NCBI GenBank assembly: GCA_016795205.1 | Contig: JAEUHZ010000046.1 | Span: 1 to 64,000 of the forward strand | Length of the DNA stretch: 64,000 bases | Direction: 5' to 3' | DNA from: Planctomycetota bacterium | GTDB taxonomy: Bacteria; Planctomycetota; UBA1135; GCA-002686595 | Shown: one piece after another, positions 43,417 through 53,992 of the stretch | Position numbering within the stretch: the first letter of the stretch is position 1 | Layout of the letters: every line of letters starts with the position of its first letter | Program-made: the position numbers and the translations under genes | The notes under the pieces: model-generated | The model's database searches: none | Seen by the model: only the letters and a program-made list of their open reading frames with translations | Told to the model about the DNA's origin: nothing

Positions 43417-44451
43417 TCACGCCACGCCACGCAGCACGCCTGCGATGCGCTCCATCGACGCGACCGGCGTGCCCGGGAGAATGCCGGAACCCAGGTTGAA
43501 GACGTGACCCGGAGCCTCCCGGAAACCCGCCAAGACGCGGCGCGTCTCGCGCTCCACGGCCTCGGGGGTCGCGAAGAGGATCGACGGATCGAGATTCCCC
43601 TGCAGGGCACAGCGTGCTCCCACGCGCGCCACGGCCTCGCGCGGATCGACGCGCCAATCGATCCCGATCGCGTCCGCGCCGCTCTCGGCCAGCACCTCGA
43701 GGAGCTGGCTTGCGCCGTTCACGTACAGGATCACCGGTGCCTTGGTGAGCGCCTGGGTCTCGCGCACGAGCCGAGCGACGTGCGGCAGCAGGTGTTCGCG
43801 CCACGTACGCGCGTCGAGGGCGCCGCCCCACGAGTCGAACACCTGCACGGCGTCCGCGCCCGCTTCGACCTGCAGCGCGAGGTAGGGCACGAGGTTCGTC
43901 ACGAGGCGCTCGCACAGCAGATTGAACGCCGCCGGATCGCCGTGCAGCAGCGCCTTGGCGTGCTCGAAGTTCCTGCTCGTGCCACCCTCCACGAAGTAGC
44001 TCGCGGTGGTCCACGGCGCACCGCAGAAGCCGATGATCGCGCGCTCGAGACCCAGCTCCGCCCGCACGCGGCGGATCGCCTCACCCAGGAACGCTGTGTC
44101 GCGTCGGGGGTCGAAGTCGCGCAGGCGCTCGATGTCGGCGCGGGTGCGGAGCGCGGGGGCGAGCTTCGGCCCCTCGCCCTCCTCGAAGCGCACTTCGACG
44201 CCCATCGCGGCACACGGCACCAGGATGTCGGAGAAGATCACGGCCGCGTCCATCCCGAAACGTCGGATCGGCTGCAGCGTCACCTCGGCCGCCAGCGCGG
44301 GGTCGCGGACCATGGCCAGGAACTCGTGGTTCCCCCGCACGGCGCGGTACTCGGGCAGGTAGCGACCGGCTTGGCGCATGATCCACCACGGCGTGCGGGC
44401 GACGGGCTCGCGCCGGAGTGCTGAGAGGAACGTCTCGCGGGGCGTCGGCAT
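43417..44451 (-). CDS. hemE: Uroporphyrinogen decarboxylase
   Basis: HemE removes four acetate carboxyls from uroporphyrinogen III to give coproporphyrinogen III. The 344-residue protein (typical 340-355) has the signature PWWIMRQAGRYLPEYR at 21-36 and the conserved FSDILVP with its catalytic aspartate. IIGFCGAPWTTASYFVEG, VQVFDSWGG and HVFNLGSGILPGTP are also present. It is separated from the main heme operon by about 24 kb but lies on the same strand, close to hemN. Confidence 0.96.
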   Translation of the reverse strand: MPTPRETFLSALRREPVARTPWWIMRQAGRYLPEYRAVRGNHEFLAMVRDPALAAEVTLQPIRRFGMDAAVIFSDILVPCAAMGVEVRFEEGEGPKLAPALRTRADIERLRDFDPRRDTAFLGEAIRRVRAELGLERAIIGFCGAPWTTASYFVEGGTSRNFEHAKALLHGDPAAFNLLCERLVTNLVPYLALQVEAGADAVQVFDSWGGALDARTWREHLLPHVARLVRETQALTKAPVILYVNGASQLLEVLAESGADAIGIDWRVDPREAVARVGARCALQGNLDPSILFATPEAVERETRRVLAGFREAPGHVFNLGSGILPGTPVASMERIAGVLRGVA

Positions 44452-44605
44452 GGAGCGCGGATCCTACACGCCGCCTGTGTCGGTGCGCGCTCCACGAACC
44501 CGCGCGGCTTGGAGCGCGACACCGGACCGCCCTGCTCCGTCGCGCTGCAGGCCACGCGGCACGAAGCCTGCGGCCGCGGCCAGGAGCGCACGGCCGGCTG
44601 AATCC

Positions 44606-45568
44606 TCAGTAGTGCACGCTGCGCGTGCGGTGCGGCTCACGCCCGGCGCGGCGGGCATCCGCGGCGCGCAGGCGCAGCCAACGATCGACGTCCGCCGCCG
44701 TGGCCTCCGGCAGCCGCGCTTGCACGGCCGTCAGCAGCCGGTCCGCGGCATGCACCGTCGCGGCGCGGATCTCGACCTCGCGCTCGCTGTGGGCTGGGAC
44801 GATCTCGCCGCTGTCGACGCGGTCCTTCAGGGGATCGTCGAAGACCAGGACGCCGGCCGCGCGGAGCGCCAGGGCGCACTCGGCGTCCGAAGAGGGCGCC
44901 AGCTCATGCTGGTCGTCGAAGCGCCCCGCGCCTCGACCGTCGCAGGCCGCGGCCACGTCGAGGACGAAGCGCTGTCCACGGTGGAAGAAGTGCGCGTCCA
45001 TCCCACGGTAACGCTGCACGTCGTGGAAGAAGGGCATCGTCGCCAGCGTCTCGACCAGTCGCACGGCGGAGCCCTCGGCAGACGCGATCAAGCGCTCGAC
45101 CGCTGCGTCCGGACGCTCCAGGAGGAACCGGCCCAGGTCGCGCAGCGCGCGCAGTTGCAGTTCGGCGAACTCGGCTTGCGGCCCGTCCTCGACGCCGATC
45201 CCCCGCAGGCGCGCCACGTCCGCGAGCGTCGCCGCGGCCATCTCGCGCGGAGCCGGCAGGCCTTGCTCGGCGCAGCGTGCGACGAGCGCGGCCTCGAGCG
45301 CCCCGGCCGCGGTCATCCCGGGTGCGAGCCGGAGCTTGGGCTCGTAGCCACTGCCGAAGCGCAGCGTGGCGAGCATGAGCAGGAAGTCCGGCACGTGCTC
45401 GGCCGCGACGCCATGCGGCAGGCGGCTGGCGGGGGGCTGGACGAAGGCGGCGGCGAGGTCTGTGATCTCCTTCGTCAGGACTCCGACGTGCGCGGCGCGT
45501 TCGGCGATGATGCGCGCGTCGCGTCGAATCTGCGCGAAGGAGACGGTCGAGATCGTGGCGTCCGGCAT
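44606..45568 (-). CDS. qng1: Queuosine salvage protein (queuosine 5'-phosphate N-glycosylase, DUF2419)
   Basis: This family releases queuine from queuosine monophosphate during salvage of the tRNA base queuosine. It occurs in eukaryotes and scattered bacteria. The 320-residue protein matches from memory of the family: LATLRFGSGYEPKL-type N-terminal segment, RLVETLATMPFFHDVQRYRG near 170-190, FHRGQRFVLDVAAAC, and the C-terminal segment RVDSGEIVPAHSEREVEIRA. The exact catalytic Asp assignment was not attempted. No other queuosine gene is in the window. It follows egtB by 44 bp on the same strand. Confidence 0.82.
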   Translation of the reverse strand: MPDATISTVSFAQIRRDARIIAERAAHVGVLTKEITDLAAAFVQPPASRLPHGVAAEHVPDFLLMLATLRFGSGYEPKLRLAPGMTAAGALEAALVARCAEQGLPAPREMAAATLADVARLRGIGVEDGPQAEFAELQLRALRDLGRFLLERPDAAVERLIASAEGSAVRLVETLATMPFFHDVQRYRGMDAHFFHRGQRFVLDVAAACDGRGAGRFDDQHELAPSSDAECALALRAAGVLVFDDPLKDRVDSGEIVPAHSEREVEIRAATVHAADRLLTAVQARLPEATAADVDRWLRLRAADARRAGREPHRTRSVHY

Positions 45569-45612
45569 CGTGCGCTTCTAGCACACGCGCGAGTCCGTTA
45601 CGACGGCGGCGT

Positions 45613-46848
45613 TCAGCCGCGCGCTCGCGCCAGTCGCACGCCGCTGAACTGCCAGCGCGCGTCGGGATGGAAGAAGTTGCGGTAGGACGCGCGCACGTGC
45701 CGCGCCGGTGTCGCGCAGGAACCGCCGCGCAGGACGAGCTGGTTCACCATGAACTTCCCGTTGTACTCGCCGATCTCGCCCTCCCAGGGGCGATAGCCGG
45801 GGTAGGGCGCGTAGGCGCTCGACGTCCACTCCCAGACGTCGCCGAACACCTGGCGCAGGCCCGAACCGGCCGTGGCCGGGCGCGGGTGCGGGGCGCCGGC
45901 TCCGCCCAGGTTGCCCGCTGGTGCGAGGCCGGCCGCGGCGTGCTCCCACTCCGCCTCGGTGGGCAGCCGCGCCGCGCTCCAGCGCGCGAAGGCGTCGGCC
46001 TCGTACCACGAGACGTGGCAGACTGGCTGCGCGGGATCCAGCGCGCGCTCGCCGGCGAGCGTGAACTCGCGCCGCTCGCCGTCGCTCCTGCGCCAGCCGT
46101 GCGGCCCTTCCCAGCCCTGGGAGCGCAGGGCGTCGAATGCCTCGGCCATCCACAGCTCCGGACGCGCGTAGCCGCCGTCTTCCACGAAGGCCAGCCACTC
46201 GGCGTTCGTGGCCGCGCGCGAGGCCAGCTCGAAGGGCTCGAGGAACACGCGATGGCGCGGCGACTCGTTGTCGAAGGCGAAGCCCGCTCCGGAGTGGCCG
46301 ATCTCCGTGACCCCGCCCGCGAAGCCGACCCAGGCGAGCGGCGGCGCATCCGTGCGCGGACGAGGATCCTCCGACCGGTACGCCGGGGCGAGAGGATTCG
46401 CCGCCAGGAGGAGCTTGACGTCCGTGAGCACGAGTTCCTGGTGCTGCTCCTCGTGGTTCAGGCCCAGCTCGACGCGAGCCAGCGCCGTGTCGTCCGCTCC
46501 GCGGGTGAGCAGCGCGACCACGGCGTCGTCGACGTGGGCGCGGTACGCGCGCACCTCGTCCAACGAGGGGCGCGTCAGGATCCCGCGCTGAGGCCGCTGC
46601 CACTGCGGGCCGACGCCGACGTAGTACGAGTTGTAGAGCTCGCGGAACGCGCGGTGGAAGGGGCGATACCCGCGGACCGCGCGCTCCAGCACGAACGTCT
46701 CGAAGAACCAGCTCGTGTGCGCCAGGTGCCACTTGACCGGGCTCGCGAACGGCGCCGCCTGGGCCTGGCAGTCCTCGGGGCTGAGCGGCTCGGCGAGCAC
46801 GCACGTGGCGGCGCGCGTGGCGAGGTAGCGCTCGAGCAGGGAACGCAT
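45613..46848 (-). CDS. egtB: Ergothioneine biosynthesis sulfoxide synthase EgtB-like
   Basis: EgtB is a non-heme iron enzyme joining hercynine with cysteine or gamma-glutamylcysteine. The 411-residue protein has an N-terminal DinB-like helical domain with the iron ligands His44 (WHLAHTSWF), His132 and His136 (NHEEQHQEL), then a formylglycine-generating-type domain (about 165-411) with PVCHVSWYEADAFARW, RLPTEAEWEHAA, VFGDVWEWTSSAY and RGGSCATP. The usual partner egtD (histidine methyltransferase) is not adjacent; neighbours are ispG and qng1. An OvoA-type or unrelated sulfoxide synthase role is possible. Confidence 0.88.
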   Translation of the reverse strand: MRSLLERYLATRAATCVLAEPLSPEDCQAQAAPFASPVKWHLAHTSWFFETFVLERAVRGYRPFHRAFRELYNSYYVGVGPQWQRPQRGILTRPSLDEVRAYRAHVDDAVVALLTRGADDTALARVELGLNHEEQHQELVLTDVKLLLAANPLAPAYRSEDPRPRTDAPPLAWVGFAGGVTEIGHSGAGFAFDNESPRHRVFLEPFELASRAATNAEWLAFVEDGGYARPELWMAEAFDALRSQGWEGPHGWRRSDGERREFTLAGERALDPAQPVCHVSWYEADAFARWSAARLPTEAEWEHAAAGLAPAGNLGGAGAPHPRPATAGSGLRQVFGDVWEWTSSAYAPYPGYRPWEGEIGEYNGKFMVNQLVLRGGSCATPARHVRASYRNFFHPDARWQFSGVRLARARG

Positions 46849-46921
46849 GGCGGTCCGCGATGGTACTGCCGAGGTGCCGCCGGCGCCGACGAGCTCGTCG
46901 CGGCCCCAGCGCGCTTGGTCC

Positions 46922-48067
46922 TCAGCGCGGGAGCGTGGTCTCCCGAGCCGCGATCAAGGCGTCGAGCTCGCGCTGCAGCCGCGGCAGGATCTCGTCGTAC
47001 TTGAATGCGCCCAGCTCGGTCGTGCCGCGCTTCAGGTTCACGTGACTCGGCCCGCACCACAGGCCCAGGTCGGCGTCGTCCGTCTCGCCCGGTCCGTTCA
47101 CGCGGCAGCCCATGACCGCGATCGTCAGGCGGTGCTGCTGGGCGTACTCGGTCATGCGCCGCACGTCGGCGGCGAGCTCGATGAACTTCTCGTTCTCGAC
47201 GCGGCTGCACGAGGGGCAGGCGATGATGTTCAAGCCATCGAAGAAGTTCGGCGGCACCGACCGGAAGCGCCCGGCCTCGACGTCGCGGATCAGCTCGCGC
47301 CCGACCTCGATCTCGCGGCCCTTGTCGTCGAAGGGCAGCGTCAGCGAGACGCGCAGCGTGTCGCCGATCCCGCGTGCCAGGAGCTGCTCGAACGCGATGC
47401 GCGTCTTGATGATGCCCTCGGGCGGCATGCCGGCCTCGGTGACGCCCAGGTGAATGGGCACGTCGGGCCGCTCGGCGGCGAAGCGCACGTTCGCATCGAC
47501 CACGAGGCGCGGATCGCTGTCCTTGATCGACACGACGTAGTCGCGAAACCCCAGCGCGTCGACCAGGGCGCAGTGCTCGATCGCGCAGGCGACGATGGCC
47601 GAGACGTGGTCGTCCGGGTAGCGCGCGTCGTACTCGGGCGCGATGGACCCGGCGTTGATGCCGATGCGCAGCGCGCAGCCGTGCCGCGCGGCCTGCTCGA
47701 CGATCCAGGCGACCTTGTCGCGCGTCGACTTCTCCTTCTCGTGGTGGTGGAGGTGCCCTGGGTTGTAGCGGATCTTGTCGACGTGCGGCGCGACGAGCTC
47801 CGCGAGGCGGTAGCTCTCCTGCAGGTCCACCGAGAGCCGCGCCCGGGTCCCGGCTCGCAGCTCCGCCAGGGCCTCCACGTCCGCACGGCTGTCGACCGCG
47901 ATGCGGATCAGGTCCGCGCCGGCTGCTTCCAGGATGCGGATCTGACGCGACGTCGCCGCGACGTCCTGCGTGCGGGTCGCGGCCATGCTCTGGACCGCGA
48001 TCGGAGCGCCGCCCCCGAGCTCGAGGTCGCGGATGCGGATCGTCCTGGACTTGCGGGGCGGGATCAT
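46922..48067 (-). CDS. ispG: 4-hydroxy-3-methylbut-2-en-1-yl diphosphate synthase (flavodoxin)
   Basis: IspG/GcpE converts MEcPP to HMBPP in the MEP isoprenoid pathway with a [4Fe-4S] cluster. The ATG at 48067 gives 381 residues, typical for the short bacterial form; 56 upstream in-frame codons look non-coding. Motifs present are [22 protein letters not shown], the cluster cysteines Cys284 and Cys287 (CPSCSR) and Cys321 ([10 protein letters not shown]), plus the conserved Glu in that last motif. It heads a minus-strand run ispG-egtB-qng1-hemE-lipoprotein, though the gaps leave co-transcription uncertain. Confidence 0.95.
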   Translation of the reverse strand: MIPPRKSRTIRIRDLELGGGAPIAVQSMAATRTQDVAATSRQIRILEAAGADLIRIAVDSRADVEALAELRAGTRARLSVDLQESYRLAELVAPHVDKIRYNPGHLHHHEKEKSTRDKVAWIVEQAARHGCALRIGINAGSIAPEYDARYPDDHVSAIVACAIEHCALVDALGFRDYVVSIKDSDPRLVVDANVRFAAERPDVPIHLGVTEAGMPPEGIIKTRIAFEQLLARGIGDTLRVSLTLPFDDKGREIEVGRELIRDVEAGRFRSVPPNFFDGLNIIACPSCSRVENEKFIELAADVRRMTEYAQQHRLTIAVMGCRVNGPGETDDADLGLWCGPSHVNLKRGTTELGAFKYDEILPRLQRELDALIAARETTLPR

Positions 48068-48134
48068 GGATCGAGAGGAGTATAGAGCCCGGAGTTGCCC
48101 GCAACCTCGCCAGGTGATGCAGACTAGGGACAGC

Positions 48135-50045
48135 ATGATCCCCGTCGCGCCGCGCCTCGTCTTCCCGCTCCTGCTCTCCGCCACGGCCCTGGCCCAGTGG
48201 CCGAGCGACGTTTCCCAGAACCTGGGCGTCTGCACCGCGACCGGTGATCAGGCCGTGCCCAAGATCGCGGTCGCGTCCGACGGCGGCACCTGGATCGCCT
48301 GGTTCGACAACCGAGGGGGGAGCTACGCCGTCTACGCGCAGAAGCTCGACGTGGCCGGATACCCGCGCTTCCCGGCGAACGGCCTGCTCGTCAGCGCGGA
48401 GCCGCAGTCCAGCTCGCTCGTGGACTGGGACATCGCGTCCGACGGCGCGGGCGGGTGCGTGTTGGCCTTCACGGACACCCGCAACGGCGGCGACCTCGAC
48501 GTGCATGCGTACCGCCTGAGCGCGAGCGGCGCGTTCCTGTGGGGCGCCACCGGCGTGCCGCTCTCGAACAACGCCGACTACGAGGCCAATCCGAAGATCG
48601 CGCGTCTCAGCGACGGCTCGTTCGCGGTCACCTGGTCGCGCCTCCCGAGCCCGGGTCCGGGGGCCGTGCACGTGCAGAAGCTCGACGCGAGCGGCGTCCC
48701 GCAGTACGCCGGCGACGGGATCGAGATCGTGGGCCCCGGCACGGAGAAGCCGGGCTTCAGCGCGATCGCGGCCTCGGACGCCGGCGGCTACGTCGTCGGC
48801 TACGTGCGCGACATCAGCACGTTCGCGAGCCCGCGGCACTACCGCGCGCAGAAGTTCGACGCGGCCGGGACTCCGCTGTGGAACGGCGGGACGCCGCTCG
48901 CGATCTACGACGCGGCCTCGATGCCGATCGCTTACCAGCCGATCGTGCGCGCGGACGGCGCGGGCGGCGCGGTCTTCGCCTGGCACAGCGCCGTGGGCAG
49001 CACGTTCGACTGCTGGATCCAGCGCGTCACGGCCGCGGGCGCCGAGGTGCACGCGCACAACGGCGTGCAGGTCTCGACGGAGGCGTCACGCAGCAAGCTC
49101 GACCCCTCGATCGGCCTCGCGGCGAACGGCGACGTCGTCGTGGCGTTCAACAAGCGCGACCTGGCGCAGAGCCAGTGGGCCACCTGCGCGCAGCGCATCT
49201 CGCCGGCCGGCGCGCGCCTGTGGACGAACGACGGGATCGAGCTCCTGCCGTTCAACGGGGTCCCGAAGCAGTTCGAGCGCTGTACCGTGGCGTCGGGCAG
49301 CAACCTCGCGCACGTCGTGACCTTCGAGCAGACGAACTACCCGTCGCAGGGACTGCGCGCGCTGGCCTTCCTCCTCGATTCGAATGGGTCCTCGGGCTGG
49401 GGCCCGTCGCCGGTCGTCGTGAGCTCCGTGCTCTCGCCGAAGGACAAGCCCGGTCTCGTCGTCGGGCCCTACAACGACGCACGACTCGCCTGGGACGACG
49501 CGCGCAACGACTCCGGCGACGTTCATGCCCAGGCGCTGACCGCCCTGGGCGAGCCCGGTCCGCCCGTCGGCCAGCTCGGAGCCGGCTTCTGCTTCGGCGA
49601 CGGCTCCGGGACGACCTGTCCGTGCGGGAACACGGGCTCCTTCGGCCACGGCTGTGCGAACTCGGTGAACGCGGCTGGCGCGCGCTTGACCGGGGTCGGC
49701 GTCACCTCGCTCGCGAGCGACAGCGTGGTCCTCCACGCTGCGGGCATGCCCAACAGCTCGGTGCTGTTCTTCCAGGGCACGAGCCAACAGTCGGGCGGCG
49801 CGGGAACCCAGTTCGGCGACGGCAAGCGCTGCGCCGGCGGAACGGTCGTGCGCCTGGGCACCAAGTCGAACGTCGCGGGGGTGAGCTCCTACCCCGAGTG
49901 GGGCGACCAGCCGGTCTCCGTGCGCGGCCTCGTGGTCGCGCCTGGGACGCGCGCGTACCAGGCCTGGTACCGCAACGCCGCGAGCTACTGCACGATCTCG
50001 ACGTTCAACCTCTCCAACGGCCTCGAGATCTTCTGGGGACCGTAG
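48135..50045 (+). CDS. Secreted propeller-like protein with shared CFGDGS C-terminal module
   Basis: This 636-residue protein has signal peptide [20 protein letters not shown] and a good ribosome-binding site (AGGGA). Residues about 25-480 contain repeats of the form [56 protein letters not shown], where each blade ends with a variable name-value-like segment; this suggests a beta-propeller. From residue 485 the Cys/Gly-rich module [15 protein letters not shown] to [13 protein letters not shown] is closely similar to the end of the protein at 23734-25404, including six matching cysteines. It is likely secreted; the function is unknown. It diverges from ispG (67 bp). Confidence 0.82.
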   Translation: MIPVAPRLVFPLLLSATALAQWPSDVSQNLGVCTATGDQAVPKIAVASDGGTWIAWFDNRGGSYAVYAQKLDVAGYPRFPANGLLVSAEPQSSSLVDWDIASDGAGGCVLAFTDTRNGGDLDVHAYRLSASGAFLWGATGVPLSNNADYEANPKIARLSDGSFAVTWSRLPSPGPGAVHVQKLDASGVPQYAGDGIEIVGPGTEKPGFSAIAASDAGGYVVGYVRDISTFASPRHYRAQKFDAAGTPLWNGGTPLAIYDAASMPIAYQPIVRADGAGGAVFAWHSAVGSTFDCWIQRVTAAGAEVHAHNGVQVSTEASRSKLDPSIGLAANGDVVVAFNKRDLAQSQWATCAQRISPAGARLWTNDGIELLPFNGVPKQFERCTVASGSNLAHVVTFEQTNYPSQGLRALAFLLDSNGSSGWGPSPVVVSSVLSPKDKPGLVVGPYNDARLAWDDARNDSGDVHAQALTALGEPGPPVGQLGAGFCFGDGSGTTCPCGNTGSFGHGCANSVNAAGARLTGVGVTSLASDSVVLHAAGMPNSSVLFFQGTSQQSGGAGTQFGDGKRCAGGTVVRLGTKSNVAGVSSYPEWGDQPVSVRGLVVAPGTRAYQAWYRNAASYCTISTFNLSNGLEIFWGP

Positions 50046-50057
50046 GGAAGGCCGGGG

Positions 50058-51431
50058 TCAGGCGGAGAGCTTCTGCGGGGACAGCCGGGTCGCCGCCCAG
50101 ATCCCGCAGGCCAGCGCGAGCGCCAGGATCCCCGCGACGCCCGCCAGGACGCGCGCGCGCCACACGGACGCGGGTTCCTCGGCGAACTCGAACCGGGGGA
50201 AATGGGGCAGGTCGGCCTTCGTGAGCGGCACGCGCTTGTGGAATTTCGGGCTGTAGTAGGCGTGCACCGCGCCCTTGAACGCCTCGACCTGCTCGCGGAA
50301 GGCGCGGTGGCGCCAGTAACCCGTGCCAGCCAGCTCCGTCAACGCCTCGTGCGTCGCGATCGCGGGCGAAGCGAAGCGCCAGCGATCGACGACCTGCTGT
50401 TGGGCGAGGATCGCCTCGTCGAAGCGCTCCTTGACCGGTTCCATCGCGCGACCCACCTCGTCCTGCACGGCCAGCATGCGGCTCATCATGTCGGCTTGCA
50501 TGCCAGGCGGAGCGAGCTCCGGGTGGTCACGATAGAAGGAGGAGATCAGCTCGTTGCCGCGCTTCTCCGCGTCGGACGCTGCAGCCCGCGCCTCCGCGAC
50601 GAGTTCGGCGCGCGAGGGCGCCGGGTGGAGGCTCTCGACGACGACGTTCAGGAGCGTCGGCACCACCAGCACGAACACGACCCAGATCGTGCCCGCCGCC
50701 ATGGCCGCAGCGGCGGCGGAGCGCGCGAACCCGTTGATGACCGCCGCCACGGCCAGCCAGAACAGGCCGTAGGCCAAGACCACCAGGGCCGCCAGCGCGC
50801 CGCGCTGTCCGGCGTCGGGGGCTGTGCCCGACGAACCGGCGAAGAGCGTGGCGGCGACGGCCAGCGCCAGGATCGGCGTGCCGCGGGCCAGCGCGCGCAG
50901 CGCGATCCAGCGGCGCGGCGAGGCGCCCTGTGCCAGAGCCATGCGCAGCGTCCCCGATTCGCGGTCGCCTGCGCACAGGTCGTAGGCGGCGGCCAGCAGG
51001 AACAGCGGGAACAGCCACACGAGCACGAAGGCCAGGTCGAAGCGGCCCGCCATGAGGCGCGAGGGGTTCTCGAGCTCCGCGCGCCCTTCGGACGGCTTCT
51101 CCAGGCGCCACAGGCTCACCTGCTCGACGGAGGGCAGGAGGTCCGACTGGCCGACGGCCAAGGCCGGGACGGGCGCGGGCGGCAGCAGCGCGCTGGTCGG
51201 CCGGCCCGCGACCTGGCGCGGGTCCAGGGACTGGCGCTCGAGGACCTCGCGCACCTGCCGGTTCCACTCGAACGCGTCGCGCTGCACGGCTTCCGCGTTG
51301 TCGCGAGCGCGGGCGCCGGCTTCGGCGCCGTTCACGAGGCCGTAGACGAGCGTCGCCACGAAGACGACCAGCAGCCCCCATGTGGCGCGGTCTGCGAACA
51401 GCAGCTTGAGCTCGAGGCCGAACGACTTCAT
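50058..51431 (-). CDS. ABC-2 type exporter permease (second)
   Basis: This 457-residue membrane protein starts MKSFGLELKLLFADRATW with a first helix (LLVVFVATLVYGLV), then a ~120-residue extracytoplasmic loop. A cluster of helices follows from about 145 (LAFVLVWLFPLFLLAAAYDL) with the family motif GDRESGTLRMALAQG, and a final helix near the C-terminus (VLAGVAGILALALACGIW). A second long loop (about 280-420) is predicted outside. The ATG overlaps the stop of the other permease by 4 nt. With the ATPase and the other permease it forms a heterodimeric exporter; the substrate is unknown. Confidence 0.85.
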   Translation of the reverse strand: MKSFGLELKLLFADRATWGLLVVFVATLVYGLVNGAEAGARARDNAEAVQRDAFEWNRQVREVLERQSLDPRQVAGRPTSALLPPAPVPALAVGQSDLLPSVEQVSLWRLEKPSEGRAELENPSRLMAGRFDLAFVLVWLFPLFLLAAAYDLCAGDRESGTLRMALAQGASPRRWIALRALARGTPILALAVAATLFAGSSGTAPDAGQRGALAALVVLAYGLFWLAVAAVINGFARSAAAAAMAAGTIWVVFVLVVPTLLNVVVESLHPAPSRAELVAEARAAASDAEKRGNELISSFYRDHPELAPPGMQADMMSRMLAVQDEVGRAMEPVKERFDEAILAQQQVVDRWRFASPAIATHEALTELAGTGYWRHRAFREQVEAFKGAVHAYYSPKFHKRVPLTKADLPHFPRFEFAEEPASVWRARVLAGVAGILALALACGIWAATRLSPQKLSA

Positions 51432-52848
51432 GCGACCACCGCGCGCAGTCGCGTCGCGCTCCACACCAGGCCCAGGATGGACGCCGCGAACCAACCCAGG
51501 AGCACCAGGACGCTGCGACGGGCCTCGCTCCAGGCGAATGCGAAGGGCGGCGGCTCGAACTGGAACACGGGCAGCCGCTCCCACAGCTCACGGCCGGCCG
51601 TGTAGCGGTGGTCGCCGGGCCGCGCGTTGTACTTGAGGTCTTCGTTCAGCAGCCGCACGAACTCACGCCGGTGCTCCTCGGCCGCGCGCGCGAAACGGCG
51701 ATGGTGGGCGAAGTCGGTCCCGGCGAACGCCATGGAGGCCGAGCGCAAGGCCAGCATCGGGGCCGCGACGCCGCACAGGGCCACGGCGCGATCCTGCTCC
51801 TGGATGCGATCCCACAGCTTCCCGAAGTGGTGGTCGAACACCACGCTCGCGAGGCGCTCGCTCTCGAGCATCACGTGCCCCTGGAAGTTGAAGGGCAGCT
51901 CCTCGACGCGGCTCTTGCCGTGCTCTTGGAGCGTCTTGCGCGTGAAAGCCTCGAGCTGCTTGCTGCGCGAGTCGTGCCCGTCGAGCCCGTCCTGCACGTC
52001 CTTCTGCATCTCGGTCTCGAACTCGGCGAGCTTGGGCGTCGGCAGCGAGCCGTGCACGACGTCGCTCGCGAGCCGCGGCGCGACGATGCAGTTCACGGCC
52101 CAGAACGTCAGCAGGATCGTGAGCGACGTGCGCGCGTTGCGCGTCGAGGCCGACACCGCCACGGAGATCGCGGCGAACAGGGTCACGTACGCCCCGTAGG
52201 CGGCGGCCAGCCAGCCCGCACGGGTCCAGACCTCGGACGCGCCGGGCCCGGCCGCGCGCGCCAAGAGCCAGGCCAGGATGGCCGCGGCCGGCGCCAGCAG
52301 CGCGGCCACCGAAGCCAAGAGCCCCAGCGCCTTGCCCAGCACGATCGCGCTGGGGGACACCCCCAGGGACAGGACCTGGCGCAGGGTCCCGCTCTCGCGC
52401 TCGCCGGCGATCGCGCCGAAGGCCAGCAGGATGACGAGCAGCGGCACGAGCACCTGGAGCGCCAGCGCGGCGGACAGCTCGCCGAAGCGCCGCATCGCCG
52501 TCGCGTCCTGCGCTGGCAGGAAGGCCACCTGGTTCTGGCGGTGCGCCTCGAGGAAGACGGCGGTGCCCACGAAGGGCTCGACGCCGCGGTCGAACACCGC
52601 GAGCGGTGAGCTCTCCTTGAACACGTTCACTCCGTAGTGGCCGGCGGAGTGCGAGTTCTTGTTGCCCTGCTCGACCCAGTTCCGCCGCTCCAGCTCGGCG
52701 GCCGATGCGCGTTCCGCCTGCGCACGCTCCACCTGCTGGCGCGCGAGCAGCCCGGCCACGACGAGCAGCACCAGCACCAGCAGCGCACCGACCCGGAACC
52801 GTCCGTCGCGCCAGGCGTCGACGAACTCCTTCCTCGCGATGGTCAGGA

Positions 52849-52852
<4 letters not shown>
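51428..52852 (-). CDS. ABC-2 type exporter permease (first)
   Basis: This 474-residue paralogue of the next permease starts MILTIARKEFVDAWRDGRFRVG with a first helix (LLVLVLLVVAGLLA). It has the family motif GERESGTLRQVLSLGVSP after helices at about 125-150, a long soluble loop (about 255-410) and a closing helix (VLVLLGWFAASILGLV). Start and stop overlap the flanking genes by 4 nt each (ATGA). The two-permease, one-ATPase order resembles NosY-like and other Cu-ABC exporters, but nothing indicates the cargo. A longer overlapping open frame to 55114 is spurious. Confidence 0.85.
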
Positions 52853-53550
<698 letters not shown>

Positions 53551-53992
53551 GGGGGCAACGAGGGTAGCGGTGGGGGCCGCGTACGTCCCCGTGAACCCGC
53601 CGTGAGAGCGCGCGAATCGGGAGCTGCGCCCGCGAGCCCCGCCCCCGCGGGGACGAGAGTCGGGACTCCGCTGGAGGCTTGCAACGACGGCCGGGACCTG
53701 GGGCCGCCGGCCAGGCACGGGGAACCTGCTCTCCCGCGGGTACTCCACGGCCGCCGAGGATCCGCGGGGGCGGCGGGTCCGGCGCCGACGTTTTCCCGAG
53801 GATTTCCACCACCCGGGCTCCGGCGGACCTCGGAGGTGAGGCCGGGAGCTCATCGTCCGCCAGCGCCTGCGCAGGTCGCCCGTGTCCCCCCCTCATCACG
53901 GACTCTGCATTCTGGCGCGGTGACTCCCCCTGTACCTGCCGCCCCGCGGACCCCGACGGTCCGCGGGGCGGCTCTCTCGCTACGGTAGCGGC
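53551..53992. other. 442-bp divergent intergenic region
   Basis: The region separates the leftward ABC operon from the rightward oxidase gene. Long open frames cross it but none has a start, composition or family match that would support a gene. It must contain both promoters, but no clear -35/-10 pair is visible. The only distinct structure is the hairpin at 53938-53972. Confidence 0.6.
53938..53972 (+). promoter_or_regulatory. 15-bp perfect hairpin in the leader of the flavin oxidase gene
   Basis: GCCGCCCCGCGGACC pairs perfectly with its complement around the loop CCGAC, ending 20 nt before the ATG at 53993 and followed by CTCTCTC rather than a T-run. A stem this stable could terminate transcription, block read-through or mask translation. 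It lies downstream of no plus-strand gene, so a leader element for the oxidase is more likely than an end-of-operon terminator. Confidence 0.45.

Noticed and set aside
44508..44560. AGCGCGAC/GTCGCGCT inverted repeat upstream of hemE
   Set aside because: 8-bp stem without other signals; not distinguishable from background in this composition.
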